Assembly: GCA_001692895.1 (NCBI GenBank) | Contig: KV748219.1 | Span: 992,001-1,056,000 of the forward strand | Length of the DNA stretch: 64,000 nt | Reading direction: 5' to 3' | Origin: Cenococcum geophilum 1.58 | Lineage: Eukaryota; Ascomycota; Dothideomycetes; Gloniales; Gloniaceae | The notes under the pieces: model-generated | What the model saw: only the letters and a program-made list of their open reading frames with translations | Told to the model about the DNA's origin: nothing | The model's database searches: none | Part shown: positions 12,170 to 23,700 of the stretch, piece by piece | How the letters are laid out: each line of letters begins with the position of its first letter | Numbering within the stretch: position 1 is the first letter of the stretch | Position numbers and translations under genes: made by a program

Positions 12170-14413
12170 TGGCCAGAGCTTTATTGAAAATGTAGAGATA
12201 ATAGGCAGCCAAGGGCCAATTAATTAGATGGAAACGAGATCTAAGGCATCTGGCGGCAGAGGAAGTTAGTGCTGCCCTTTAGGAACAGAAGAGAGAATAC
12301 TAGCCAAGGTTGTAAGTACACGAGATTAGATCTGCCCTTAAAGGCTTTCTATTCTGGCTTAGCTTTATCTTCTTTCGAGTTATCCGGATTGTGTTAGCGG
12401 CGGCTGCAGAGGCGTTCTATGAAGAAGTAGATATAGGCAGAAGCGTAAGGCTTAGCAGTACCCTACCGTATAGAATAACGGCAGGTTAAAATAGACGGAC
12501 ATATTAAGACCCAGTGGCCGTAGATAAAGACACCGTATTCTCTTAGGAAGACCAACCTCTAGGCGTTAAAAAGCAGCCAGAAGGAAGCGAAGCCTATACT
12601 TCTTTTGCTGAGTATAAACTAATACTAGGACAGCTATCTAGGACACTATTACCTTAGGCGGCAATGTAAGCAGACCTACCGTAGCGTTCACTCGTGATAC
12701 CTAGGGCCGATAACCCCTAGCAGATGAAGGATAGGAGCCGTAAGGACCACCTGCAAGCTCCTAAGGAAGCGCTAGATGTACGTAACCAGCGGTCGACGGC
12801 TTAAGACAAGGTCTACGTTATGGTCCTGCCTATGCCAGCCCTAGGAACTGTTGGAACTCCGTACTTTACAGGACAGGACATGTTACAGTTTATCGAGCAG
12901 TACGAGCGACTATGCGTCCGACACCACGTAATAAGTAAGGAGAAGCACTAGGGCCTTCCGGAGTACTGCGATTACTGGATAGGGATATGAATCCGAAGCT
13001 TGCCTGAATTTATAGCTAGTAATTGGACGGAGCTTATAAGAAAGCTTAGGGCAGAATACCGAGGAAGTGACCGCTTTTGTGAAATGGAGACGGTAGAATT
13101 CTTGGAGGCCTATGTACTATAGTGTAGGAGCAGCCTACCTAGCGTGCGCGAGTACTGTAGGCAGTTTACACTAATCTCCTAAAAGGCTACCGAAGCAGGC
13201 AACCTAGAGAACGGTTAGCAAGGATACTGGTTTATAAAAGGACTTCCGCTTAAATATTAAAGACACGCCATGGCCAAAACAGGAGCTGATCTAGATAGAC
13301 AAGAGTCCTTTAACTTCTATCAGTTACTAAGAGCCGTAGAAGATAGACTTAGTTTATATAAGGGCGCAGATCGTCTATTAAAAATGGACCCCAAGGAGCA
13401 GAGCCTTTGTTAGCTAGTTAAGCAGTTCTATAATTAGCAGCCAGTTATAAACAAAGATGCTACCCTTTAACTACCTGCGATCTTTCAGCCAAATAAAACA
13501 GCCGACGCCCGTCAAGCTAGCTAGAAAACGGACCTAGTTAGACCAGGTGTACACGGAGGAGCTCTAATGCAGTAGCAGTTACCCGCCATAGATTAAGCTG
13601 TAGTTTAAGGCCCAGTATAAGGATACAGCCCAGCACCAGGACACGAAGACTGGCAGAGCAGTGCCCAAGCTCCCTTTGCTCTGCAAGACTGTCGATATCC
13701 GCAAGATTCTACTGCCTTTAGACGGCCGTAATGGGACGCACGGGGTCAGTAAGGTACGCGAGGACAAGGCCGGTGGACCTGTTTTGGATGCGGAGGAAGT
13801 CACCGTTTCACCAAGTACAAATGCTAAGGGCTTAAGGATCTTATTCAGTAAGGGCTTGTACATCTATCTGATTAAAGAAGACTAGTAGCTGGGACGCGCG
13901 AACGACCTAGACCTGAACTACCGTGGCTCGGCAATAAAGGACGACTAAAAGGTATTAAGAACTGGCTCCGTACGTACTAAAGAGCAGACCTAGACAGACC
14001 AAGGAAAGAACAGACGCAGCAGCGGGCCTTCCATAACGGAGCAGCGCTAAAGATTAGTGACGAGAAAAGTATAAACTAGGGGGACTACTATCAAAATCGC
14101 ATAACCTTTAGAGACAGCAGGACAGCCACTAAGCCGTAGGAGAATAATGTATAACCAGGAGATTACATACAGATTAGGTCACAGCCTATAAAAAAGACAG
14201 CTAAAGCTAGGGAGGACTACTATTAGAATCGTCCGACCCTCGGAGACGGTTATTGGAGACGGACGCTTAACCAGCAGGCGCCGCAGCAGGCTCCGTAATA
14301 GGCTCCGCCGAGGGGTAGGACGTTTAACTAGGGGACAATCAAGTTATAAGGTGGGGGAGGGGACGTAGGTAACGGCCGTATAAAAGATTTCTATTTGTTT
14401 ACTTATTTACTGT
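12170..14413 (+). pseudogene. gag remnant of element D
   Basis: Gypsy-type gag. Readable pieces include T-G-Q-D-M-L-Q-F-I-E-Q-Y-E-R-L (about 12870-12910), L-R-A-E-Y-R-G-S-D (about 13045) and F-I-K-G-L-P-L-K-Y (about 13230), the usual capsid-domain signature. A zinc-knuckle-like C-F-G-C-G-G-S-H-R-F follows at about 13780-13815. The tail is rich in Q-A-P (about 14270-14310) and glycine. The start is uncertain. No pol frame follows, unlike complete gypsy elements where protease and RT are expected next. It is broken, with roughly ten or more RIP-type breaks. Confidence 0.75.
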
Positions 14414-14520
14414 AATTTCCTAAAGCTCCTTGTTTACTTTCTTAATTATAACACATTAGTCGCGACGACCTACTGCAGAGATGTCAGTTTAGCTTACCGC
14501 CTGTTACCGAGCTAATAGCG

Positions 14521-14545
14521 ATTTTCTATCCCGGGGATAGAAAAT
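14521..14545. repeat. 25-bp palindrome in element D
   Basis: ATTTTCTATCCC followed by GGGGATAGAAAAT forms a palindrome with 12-bp arms and one central base. It sits about 110 bp after the end of gag, at the start of the non-coding interior. It could be a hairpin in the element's RNA; no role can be read from the sequence. Confidence 0.8.
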
Positions 14546-15026
14546 CCTGATTAGTCCATTCAGCGGTAGAACCGGCAGAACTCTACACCGCCCCTGGAAT
14601 TCGATGATGCGCCAGCTACACAACGAGAACGGCACCAAGAGCCTCAATTGATTGCACGGATATAGAGCCGATTGTATAATGCAGAGCCAGATACAGAGCT
14701 GTACGTAGAGCCTTGATCGAACGACTGTACGGAAGCCTTGGTCTCAAATGACCGCATAGAAGCTACGGTTAGTTAAAGGATCGAATCAAGCCGGAGCCTC
14801 GATATCAGCACGTCGCCGTTACTGGATCGAATCAGTCGAATGTCGTCAAATTAGAGCCTTCAACCGGGCCGACCTTGTTCCTTATTTGAACGATAGCTGA
14901 TTATAGCTCTGCCACTGCCACCCGAATTCAGTACTGCACCGGCTGCATGACGAGAACGGATACCGCGGCAAGGAAGGGACCTGTACAAGGGCAGCAGCAT
15001 GATATTAGAAAACAAGCACCGCGGAA

Positions 15027-15371
15027 ATGGTAAAGCAGTATATAAAGAGGCACTGTAAGACAAGAGAGGACAAGGATGCTCTGCAAGAGATTGTATATAG
15101 GGCACAGCTGACTACCTTAAACCCAAGCTATCCTTATGCGACTAAAGACAGGACCGAGCCGTGTCTGGCTGAGCTAGTGAAGGGCCTTATTAAGGATATA
15201 AGGGAAACAGGAATTGGACGTATAGGATCCAGCGCCTTTTCCTTAGAGATCGTCTTGACGAAAGGACTGTATTATGGACGCAAGGGCAAGGGATATGCGA
15301 CGGAGGTAGTTATAACAGCCGAGAAGCTGCCACCGGATGGCAAAGAGACTGGAAGCAGAAGACAGTCCTAG
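15027..15371 (+). CDS. 114-codon open frame in element D, unidentified
   Basis: An uninterrupted ATG-to-TAG frame of 114 codons lying between the first and second interior repeat blocks of D. The predicted peptide begins M-V-K-Q-Y-I-K-R-H-C-K-T-R and is basic and charged, without membrane segments or cysteine motifs. I do not recognise it. An open frame of this length is notable in a neighbourhood full of stops, but D is only lightly RIP-altered, so chance is possible. The sequence just downstream to about 15510 has similar codon texture, so it may be part of a longer decayed frame. Confidence 0.2.
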   Translation: MVKQYIKRHCKTREDKDALQEIVYRAQLTTLNPSYPYATKDRTEPCLAELVKGLIKDIRETGIGRIGSSAFSLEIVLTKGLYYGRKGKGYATEVVITAEKLPPDGKETGSRRQS

Positions 15372-16596
15372 GAAGGCTCTTAAGCTGGAAGAAGATTAAG
15401 GATATGCGAGCGTACAGCCAGTAACGAGGGCAAAGAAGCAGCTACAAAGGACATCCTAGAAAAGCACCAGGCCTGCAGAAATGGTCTACTGGAAGCTGCC
15501 ATTTATGCTCGCGAAGGAGAAAGTCTTAAGATAGGTCTCTGAATTGGACGTCCGGTGGACACTAAGAGCCTCAATTAACTACGGATGCAGAGCCCCAATC
15601 GATTGACTATATGGATACAAAGCTTTGACAGAACGACTGCACAGCCAGAGTCTTGATCGATTGTCCGCAAAATGGCAGAGCCTACGGATGTAGAGCCTAG
15701 GTCGTACGTGCAGCAGAAGACACCTTGAGTTAAGCCAGAGCCTCAGTCAAATCCTGATCAGCCGAACGCCGCCTGTATAAGTCAAGTCGTTAAATTAGAG
15801 CCTTCGGTCGGGCCGACCTAATACCCTATTTAAACGTCCGTCGATCATACACTGTCACGGTTAGTTGAGTCAGTCACCCGTCGCCGTCAGACGTCTTCGA
15901 TCAGCAGTCAAAGATCCTACAATGGCAGATACGCAGGCATGCGGACACTAGGCCTAATCAGGAAACCAGTACACGGCCGGAAGAACGTCAGAAGCACAGC
16001 CAATTAACGTCTTAGAGCCTTTGCGAGAGCTTCTTCCCTTGGCTGCCCCCCCCTTATTAATCGATTGCTGCCCGTCTCGACGCCCACGGATTGGTTAACC
16101 AGAACGATCTTTCCTGCAGATATAGATACGGAGCTCTACACGGAGTTTCACACGGAGTCGTATATGGACCCTACGGATATGGAGCATACAGGTGCAGAGC
16201 CTTGATTAGACAACAGTACGGCAGCTTAACTGGACGCCTATAGATGCGAAGCCTTGATCGAACGGCAGATGCGGAACCTTGACCGATTGGACGTCTACAC
16301 GGAAGCTTTGATCAACTGTCTACGAATGCAAAGCCCCAGTCGTATATGCAGCAGACACCTTGAGTTAAGCCAGGGCCTCATTAAGTCTGGATTAGCTGAA
16401 CGCCGTCTCCGCATTCAAATCAGGACAATTAGGGCCTTCGACTAGGCCGACTTTCTACCTTAATCGAACGACCGAACGATCAGTGGCAGCACGTCGTCGC
16501 CGACCAATTAGACAAGTCTTCGGCCAGCAGTCAAGGCAGCTATACACGCATACACGCAGACACGGACGCAGAATATGCAATACAGAGCTATTGATG

Positions 16597-16659
16597 CACA
16601 GCCAGATGCACAGCCAGACGCGCAGCTAGACGCACAGCTAGACGCACAGCTAGATGCAG
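16597..16659 (+). repeat. 12-bp minisatellite in element D
   Basis: About five copies of a CACAGC(C/T)AGA(C/T)G unit in tandem, grading into less regular GCAGAGCC-type repeats on both sides. Confidence 0.85.
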
Positions 16660-16794
16660 GGCCTAGTGCAAAGCCACGGGCAGAGCCTTGACTGAGAAGC
16701 TGCGTATGATGCAGACTGATACAGAGCTAGATGCAGAGTTTTGATATTAAATGGCAGCGGAACGATCGAGTCAATCTAGAGCCTCTGCTACCTT

Positions 16795-17385
16795 GATCGA
16801 CTGCCCTGCTGCTACCGCTACTGCTGCCACCGCTACTGCTGCCACTATTCCGTCCGGCTATTTTGTCCCTGCTGTCTCAACCGTCCTAGATTTGTACCGC
16901 TGCTAGGTCTATTTACTGCTGGATCTGCTAGGTCTGTTATGCCGTTCTATACTGCTATTCCGGCCGATCTGTTCTACTGCTGCCGACCAGCTGTCCTACC
17001 GCTGCCACTACTGCTATTGCTATTCCAACTGTCCCGTTCTAGTGTTCCGATTGTTCTACTGCTACCGTTCTTACTGACTGCTACTGACTAACTGCTACTG
17101 ACTGACTGCTACCAACCCTCTGCTGCTACCGAGGTTTCTGCTACTAAAAGTTCTGCTGTTGGATGTCCTACTGCTTACTACACAGACCGAGTTCTTTTAC
17201 CGACTGTTCTATTACTAACCGCTCTACCACTGACCGTTTTGCTTTGTCTTACTGCGCCAACTGTCTGCTTTTTACCATTACTACTACCGTTACTATTACT
17301 GCTGTTACTGCTACTACTGCTGCTACTGCTGCTACTGCTGCTACTGCTATTGTCATTTCTGGTTTGCAGCTATTTTGGTTACCGC
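16795..17385 (+). repeat. CTGCTAC-rich low-complexity tract
   Basis: Degenerate run of CTG, CTA, CCG and ACT triplets, most regular at about 17281-17350 as repeated CTGCTACTG. It ends shortly before the polypurine tract of D. The open frame over its end is a by-product of the triplet repeat. Confidence 0.8.
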
Positions 17386-17554
17386 TAGTAGGAAGGACAC
17401 TGTAGGATAGTTCTATAGGAGGGCTGAGGATGAGGTTACCTGTGTTCTTTTAGGGATATGCTTTCCTTTTCTATTCTGCTTTTGCTATTCTTTTATTTGG
17501 CTATTCTTCTATATTATAGAACGTTAGGGGACAACGTTCTTGGTGGGGGAGGTA

Positions 17555-17786
17555 TGTGGTGGGGTAAAATGGGCCACTACTTAGTGCCTTGGCATTTTCC
17601 TGTATATATTGAGCCTTCGGCTTCTCTCCTTCTCACCACCGCGACGGACTGAGAATACATTCTTTCCTTTCTTCTTACTGACTGCTTTCCTACTGATTGA
17701 TTACGACTGACGACCGACCGACCGACCGACCGACAGACAGACAGCATTGTGACTTTCCTATCTGAGAGTGGTCGTACCCTCCCACA
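17555..17786 (+). repeat. 3' LTR of element D
   Basis: Partner of 11527-11759. It is preceded by the purine-rich GGTGGGGGAGG (about 17541-17551), the expected plus-strand primer site, which fixes the orientation of D. It is followed by the target duplication ATAC and then by the resumed chromodomain frame of C. Confidence 0.9.
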
Positions 17787-18083
17787 ATACTAGCCTGTAA
17801 GCTTGTAAGGGGAACGTTAAAATATTATATTAGTTGGAAAGGGTACAACCTAAACCCTACTTAGTACCCTATATAGAACTTTATAGGTAGTCCCCATAAG
17901 CTTTAGAAATTCTGTAGTTATTACCCTAACAAACCCGGACCCCTAAAGTATCTTAATAAGTAAATAGAGTGCTAAAATAGCGAAGATAATAAGCTGCCTA
18001 TTAAGTATAAAGATAAGAATACCCTATAGACATAATACGAACGTATAAAGCCTAAAGGTAGGCTTTTTTAGAGGGGGGAGTAA
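17787..18083 (+). pseudogene. Chromodomain remnant and polypurine tract of gypsy C
   Basis: Right-hand side of C after the D insertion. The frame reads I-L-A-C-K-L-V-R-G-T-L-K-Y-Y-I-S-W-K-G-Y (about 17791-17850), then F-I-G-S-P-H-K-L and P-N-K-P-G-P-L, a chromodomain with the C-terminal tail usual in fungal gypsy integrases, thought to steer integration to heterochromatin. A purine tract at about 18071-18080 precedes the LTR. The fossil is broken. Confidence 0.8.
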
Positions 18084-18346
18084 TATTACAGCACTGGTAA
18101 AAACTGGTAGATTATAGCGGACAGTTATAAATAGTTATAGACAGTTGTAGATAGTTATAGATAGTTACACATAGTTCTAGATAGTTGCCGTCACGTAACT
18201 AGAGGATCGTATATAACGTTAAGCGGCGCTGCTCTTTGTCTCCTTTCCTTTCTTTAGCTTTAGATCTTTATTTATAGACTACTAATTATATAGGCTTGCG
18301 CGTCTCTCTTACCGCACTTATACCTTAATTAACTAAGTCGCTAACA
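18084..18346 (+). repeat. 3' LTR of gypsy C
   Basis: 263 bp between the polypurine tract and the point where gag sequence of E resumes, ending CTAACA. It contains six or so tandem ATAGTTATAG-type 10-12-bp units (about 18120-18190). No 5' partner survives in the window. Confidence 0.75.
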
Positions 18347-19400
18347 AATAGCCTATGTAGGACTATTCCTATTAGGGAGGGTATTTAAGTAGTTTAAACC
18401 TTACCTTATAAAGGTATAGAAAAACAGTATAGTAACTACTAACTAAGAAGTATAATATATATTTGCTAGTTAGAATAGATTTGCAGAACATTTTATATAA
18501 GTATTTAGAGACTTAAAAGTAACTACCATAATAAAACAAAAGCTTTAAAACTTAACGTAACGGACCTTAGTAATTAAGTATACGATATAGTTCTAGATAT
18601 TAGTTATATAAATTAAATAAAATAATAAGGCGCTTATGGCATAATATAAGTAGGGACTTAAAGTAAAAGTCTAGGACGTAATTATTCTAATAAAAGATGC
18701 GGATATTCTTAGGGAATTAATTAATTAAGTAATTAAGATTAATAATAGGATCTACTAAAGAGAGTAGACTAAGAAGGGTTAAGATAGAGTTTTATAATTA
18801 TATAAGGCGTAAAGTATATAATAATAGAGTTAAAACTAAAAACTATAATATAGCGTAGAGTTAATAGACCTAAGTAATATTAAATAAAATAGAAAATAAA
18901 ATAAGAAATTATAGAAACCTAAAGAATAAGGATTAAGTAATTAAAGATTTAAGGAGTAGAGGCTAAACTAGGGATTTTAGTAGTAGAAGACGTTTAGGCG
19001 GACTTTATAGTAAGAAAAATAGTTTAAAGAGGGAATTTATATAAATTATAAAAAATAAGGTTACTTTATTAAAGACTATAGAAGTAGTTAAGGGCACTAA
19101 ATAGTAAAAGGAATAAGATTAATAAACGATATATATATATAAAGGGACGATAGTGTACTATAAGGAACTAAAGAATGTTTAATTAAAAGTTTTATATTTT
19201 ATTATAATAATATATACTAAATTTATAAGGACGCTAAGTATAGCGTAAGCTACTAGCTATAGGAGCTAAAATTATTAGAATTTAGAGGAACTAATAAATT
19301 ATCTTATAGATTGGATATATTAAGGACGATAAATTTAATATAGGTAAAATATTTAGTAACGATAAGGTAATAAAGGTAGCTTATTAGGAGTATATAGACC

Positions 19401-19571
19401 TGTTCGGGTCACGGTGGGGGGGGGGTTTTTGGTTTCAATCGATTTCTTCTTTTTTCTTTCTACTTCTACAGGTGGAATTTGATGGATCTCCTGAGCTCGC
19501 TTAGCTCACGTGGTTAACCCAATTGGTTACAAGCAACCGTGTCTACTATATTACAGAACCTTATTCAGACA
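19401..19571. mobile_element. 171-bp solo LTR in element E
   Basis: Insertion starting TGTTCGGGTCACGG and ending TTATTCAGACA, flanked by the 5-bp duplication AGACC (19396-19400 and 19572-19576). The paralogous element H (about 48170) has the uninterrupted site, with AGACC present once. TG...CA ends plus a 5-bp duplication are typical of an LTR left after LTR-LTR recombination. It contains a G10 run near 19425. CpA and TpG are well represented, so it has escaped RIP. No full-length relative lies in this window, so copia versus gypsy cannot be decided. Confidence 0.8.
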
Positions 19572-20195
19572 AGACCTTAAAGATATTATAATAAAGGTAG
19601 AGGATAATTCCACTATAAAATAGGGAATATTAGTAGGGATTAAGACCACACTAGATATAATATCTATCGCTTTATAAGACGTAAGAAAAGTAGGATAGTA
19701 AACTACTTTAGCACTTAATAAAGGTAAAAGGCTAAAGGCTTAAGATTTTTAAGAAGAGATAAGAGATAATTAAGATTCTTAAAACAAAATAAGATACGCT
19801 TAAGGTCCTATAATAGACGAAAACTAATAGAGTAGAGTAATGGCTTAGTTTAACGATATATAAATAAGCTTAAGATAAAGTTTCTTAAAGGTATAAGATT
19901 CTTAAGATAAGATAAGTAAGATTTAAAATTCTTAAAATAAGATAAAAATATTATAGAAGCCTAGTTAAAATAAGGCTAGGGCTAAGCTTAAGAAGGGAGT
20001 AAGCTTAGAATTAAAATTTCTATAGGATTAAGACTTTAATATACAAATAAGGACTATTAAGAAAATCAACGCTAAGATTAAAAAGTAAGAAGACTTTAAG
20101 GATTTACTTATAAGGCGAGAAGTAAAAGAAAATATAGAGGAATTTAGATAGATAATCCTTATATAGTAAGAATAGAAACTAGACTAGAGATCTAG

Positions 20196-20478
20196 TATAA
20201 TAGTACTAGAGCGCGTTACCTACTAAATTCTGCCTAAGTTCTGCCATATTCTGCCACCTGTTACTATCTTATATTATAGTATACTATTATATACTATTGC
20301 GTACTATCTAGTACTATTTTCTACTATTAGCTCGCCTACTACTAGCGCCTTAGCAGCTCGCGCTACTTATTTATTTACACTAGCCCTAGTAACCCCCTTT
20401 CCTTCTTCTTAGCTTAGTATCTTTATAAAATAGTATTCTATAAGCTTTAGTTTAGAGGCATTTATATAAGCCGTTGCA
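20196..20478 (+). repeat. 5' LTR of gypsy F
   Basis: Aligns with 25963-26224; about 21 bp longer because of an extra TTCTGCC-containing segment (about 20236-20256). It has a run of TACTAT(T/C)GCG 10-bp units near 20275-20310. It is flanked on the left by the target duplication TCTAG. Confidence 0.9.
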
Positions 20479-20713
20479 TTATACTAAGCTTACCCTACAT
20501 TACCTAGGAAGGCCTTAATAATATCCCCCCCCCTAAAAAGAAAACTTCGTCTATAACAACGCGTTAATGCACTATACTTAGATACTAAAACAACTCTATA
20601 TTACCTGGGAAGGCCTAAATAATATCCTACCTTATAAGCTAGATAGAACTAAACCTATACCCCTAGAATTAAAATAGAAGCGTATAATACTAACAAACCC
20701 TAAAAAGTTAATA

Positions 20714-23700
20714 ATGGCACCTAAAGCTAGCTTATTTAAGAGAGCTACCTCTACTTAAGAGGAACCTAAGATCCAATTAGGATTAGAAATTAAAGATAAT
20801 AATAATATTATAGACATACGTAAGCAGATTCGCGCCCTTATAGCTAACTAGGAAGCTAATTATCTTAAAGTAAAGAATATATAAGAGACCCTATAAGAGA
20901 TCCTAGAAAGCCTTACAGCCCTATAAAATAGCTTAGCTTCCCCTTTTTAAAGCCCTAGCTAACCTATTTACTCTACTAAATATAATGCACTAGAGAGTAC
21001 GGATATAATAATAAAGTAATTAAAGTCTATTAAGCTCTCTAACCCCTAACTACTATCTAATAAAATAAACCCTACCTTTAAGAATTAGAGGATTTAAGTA
21101 TAAGGAAAGCTTCATATTAACCATAACTATTTCCTTTCTAAAGAAGCTAAAATGCTCTACCTCTTTAGTTGTATAACTAGGGACACCTAATAGCACCTTT
21201 AAGCTAAGTTTAAGGACAATTCCCCTATTTAATTTATATTTATTAATAAGATAATATAGCACTTAGCGGCTATTTATATTAACTTAAATAAAGTACGGGA
21301 GGCCCGGTATAACTTTAATTGCCTAATAATAAAACTAAACTAACTCTTTACTAAATTCTAGACTTAATTCCTACACCTTATAGGAGAAGGCTAGGTTCCC
21401 CTTAAGAACTACTAATTAGACCTATATAATAAGCTAATAATCTACCTTTAAAAGAAGATTGCTGTAACCTTAAATGACCTTTTAACGTATAACAGACTCG
21501 CAACTTATTGCCTATTATTAGATTTAAAACTAAAGCGAATTAACGCCCGTCCTAATCAGCAGAAGCAACCCTAGAATAATTAAAACTTATTAGCTACACC
21601 TATAGGAGCTAGGGTAGGAAGATGGGCTATAACCGCTTTTAGTATAACAGCGGTTATATCTACGCACCGGCGAGCCTCGCCTGACTAGCTATATACCATA
21701 CCCCCAACTAGCACTTATCGCAATACCCCAATTAACCCTACCTCGGCTACGTACTATAACTATAATAAGAAGGGTTACTTTACCTTATTTTACCCGGAGC
21801 TAAAGGATATAGGCAATATTAAGGAGATAGAGGNAGGAGAAACGTCNNATAAGTNNGGAAAANAAGAACCCTAGNGAAAGACTCCCCCCTAGNGTACCCT
21901 ATTNATCTTAAAGAGATTAATCTTAGTTAGTTAATAGGTGGAAAGTATTTTATAGTTCTATATATAGTATCTTATAATAGATATAGAGTTAATATAACCG
22001 CCCTAATTAATACTAAAGTAAATGGCTTCGCCTTTATAAATACTGCTTATATAAATAATATTGCCAAGTTTCTAAATACAGAAGCTATCCGACTAGAGAA
22101 GCCTATCTAGGTAAAAGGCTATAGCGGCTAAGCCGGTTGGCCGGTTACCTACGTCTTAAGGTTGTATATCGCTCTTAATAGATAATGGTAATATAGTATC
22201 CCTTTTTATATCTTAGACCTAGGGTCCTATAATATTATCCTTAGACGAAAATAGATGTCCTATTTTAATATCTGGCTAAATATATAATAAAGACAGTTTA
22301 TCTAGCCGGAGGATAGACTAAAGTTACCCTCTTTTATTAGGGAAATCTAAACTAACCGCAAGACACTAGCCGTAAGGGCTAACCCTACTTACTAGTAGGA
22401 TGTCCGGGCCTGTGGCCTAGCCTTTACTTAAGAAGACGCCCACCATAAAGCTAGAAAGAACTCTATACTAATAAAGATACTCTCCTAAAGCGCTCTATTA
22501 GAAGAAGACTCTATATATAAAAGCAGAATAGATAGTAATATAGATAATATCTAAATCGCGCAGATTTAACCAGTATAGAAAAAAACACATTAATAGGATA
22601 TAAGGGATGACCTCTAAAAGATACAACAGGAGCTAAAAGGAGTAATAATAACGCTAGTACCCTAGAAGTCTTTAAAGTTATATACGCCCCTATTATTATA
22701 CAACCCCCCTACTATAGACATCGCCGCAATTAGCGCTATAGCATTCTACTTTAATATGTACTAAAAAGACAATAAGGTATTTATAATAAGCCTATATAAG
22801 ATTAACCGAATTATTAATAATAGGGAGGAAGAGCTAGCTAAGGAAACTGACGAGGAACTAGTTAAACGCCTCCTTTTTACTATCTATATAAATTATAAGG
22901 ATATATTCTTAAGGGCGGCTTTAAATAAGTTACCCCCTTACCAGACATATAATTATAAGATTTAGTTAGAAGCCAATAACTTGCTAGATTATAGCCCCCT
23001 CTACTAATAATTAATAGACAAGCTAAAAGCAATAGAGTAGTACTTAATTAATAACTTAGATAAAGGGTTTATCAAGCCAAGTTAAGCTCCTTTTACTTCT
23101 ACTATTTTATTTATAAAAAAGCCTAATAGAGGCCTTCGCTTTTATATTAACTATTAAAAGCTAAACGCTATTACTTAAAAGGATTGGTATCCTATTCCTT
23201 TAATTAATAAGACCCTTATACGTCTAAGCCAGGCAAAGATTTTTACTAAACTTAATATCCGTCAAGCTTTCCACTAAATTAGGATAGACCCCGTATTTAA
23301 AGATTTAACAATATTCCGTACTTATTATAGTTCTTATAAATATAAAGTTTTTCCTTTCAGACTAACAAACGGACTAGCTATGTACTAAAGGTATATAAAT
23401 AACGTTCTTTTTAATTACCTAGATAAATTCTACACGGTATACTTAGACAACATTCTTATATACTCGGATAACGAACTTAAACATTAAGTTTATATTAAGA
23501 AGGTCCTAGAGAGATTACAGAACGTAGGCTTATAAGTTAATATTAAGAAATATTAGTTTAGGGTAAAATATACAAAGTGCCTTAGGTTTATTATAACTAT
23601 AGAAGAAATTAAGGTTGACCCTAAAAAGGTAGAGGCAATCTATAACAAGAAGCCCTTTTATATAGTAAAAGGGATCTAATCCTTCCTTAGGTTTTATAAT

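Larger units (their letters stand above)
14414..17540 (+). other. Repetitive non-pol interior of element D
   Basis: 3.1 kb between gag and the 3' LTR with no recognisable pol motif. It holds three diverged copies of a block of about 350 bp. Each contains a GAGCCTTGATCGA-type segment and ends in a GCCTTC-(A/G)-(A/C)-C-(T/G)-GGCCGAC-type segment, the ends lying near 14875, 15826 and 16452. Downstream come a 12-bp minisatellite and a CTGCTAC-rich tract. Base composition is clearly richer in GC and CpA than the flanking gypsy C, so this DNA escaped most RIP. The function is unknown; in other non-autonomous LTR elements such spacers serve only as packaged length. Confidence 0.65.
11527..17786 (+). 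mobile_element. Element D: LTR retroelement with gag but no pol
   Basis: A 6260-bp LTR element inserted in gypsy C. The LTRs (233 and 232 bp) begin TGTGGTGGGG and end TCCCACA. A target duplication ATAC (or AATAC, sharing the terminal A) flanks it at 11523-11526 and 17787-17790, and the chromodomain frame of C resumes behind it. A purine-rich tract (about 17541-17551) sits before the 3' LTR. Inside are a decayed gypsy-type gag (about 12170-14413) and then 3.1 kb of repetitive, apparently non-coding DNA; no protease, RT, RNase H or integrase motif is visible. It is broken in gag, with about ten or more breaks, but much less RIP-altered than C. The layout matches non-autonomous, gag-only LTR elements (TR-GAG or LARD-like). 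Confidence 0.85.
9816..18346 (+). mobile_element. Ty3/gypsy element C, 3' half, split by element D
   Basis: Fossil gypsy element on the plus strand. It starts abruptly in RNase H at 9816, continues through integrase to 11526, is interrupted by element D, and resumes at 17787 with chromodomain, polypurine tract (about 18071-18080) and a 263-bp 3' LTR. Gag, protease, reverse transcriptase and the 5' LTR are missing. Its right LTR end abuts the interior of the gag of element E, and the homologous gag of H reads straight through this point, so C inserted into E. It is broken, with dozens of breaks. Its polypurine tract resembles that of F, suggesting related subfamilies. Confidence 0.85.

Noticed and set aside
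17163-17405. Plus-strand frame of 80 codons
   Set aside because: It is a by-product of CTG/CTA triplet-rich DNA; the peptide is Thr/Ala low complexity.
19401-19571. tRNA-derived SINE, because of a box-A-like TAGCTCACGTGG and a GGTTACAAGCAACC stretch
   Set aside because: The TG...CA ends, the 5-bp duplication AGACC and the empty site in H fit a solo LTR better; there is no proper box B or 3' tail.
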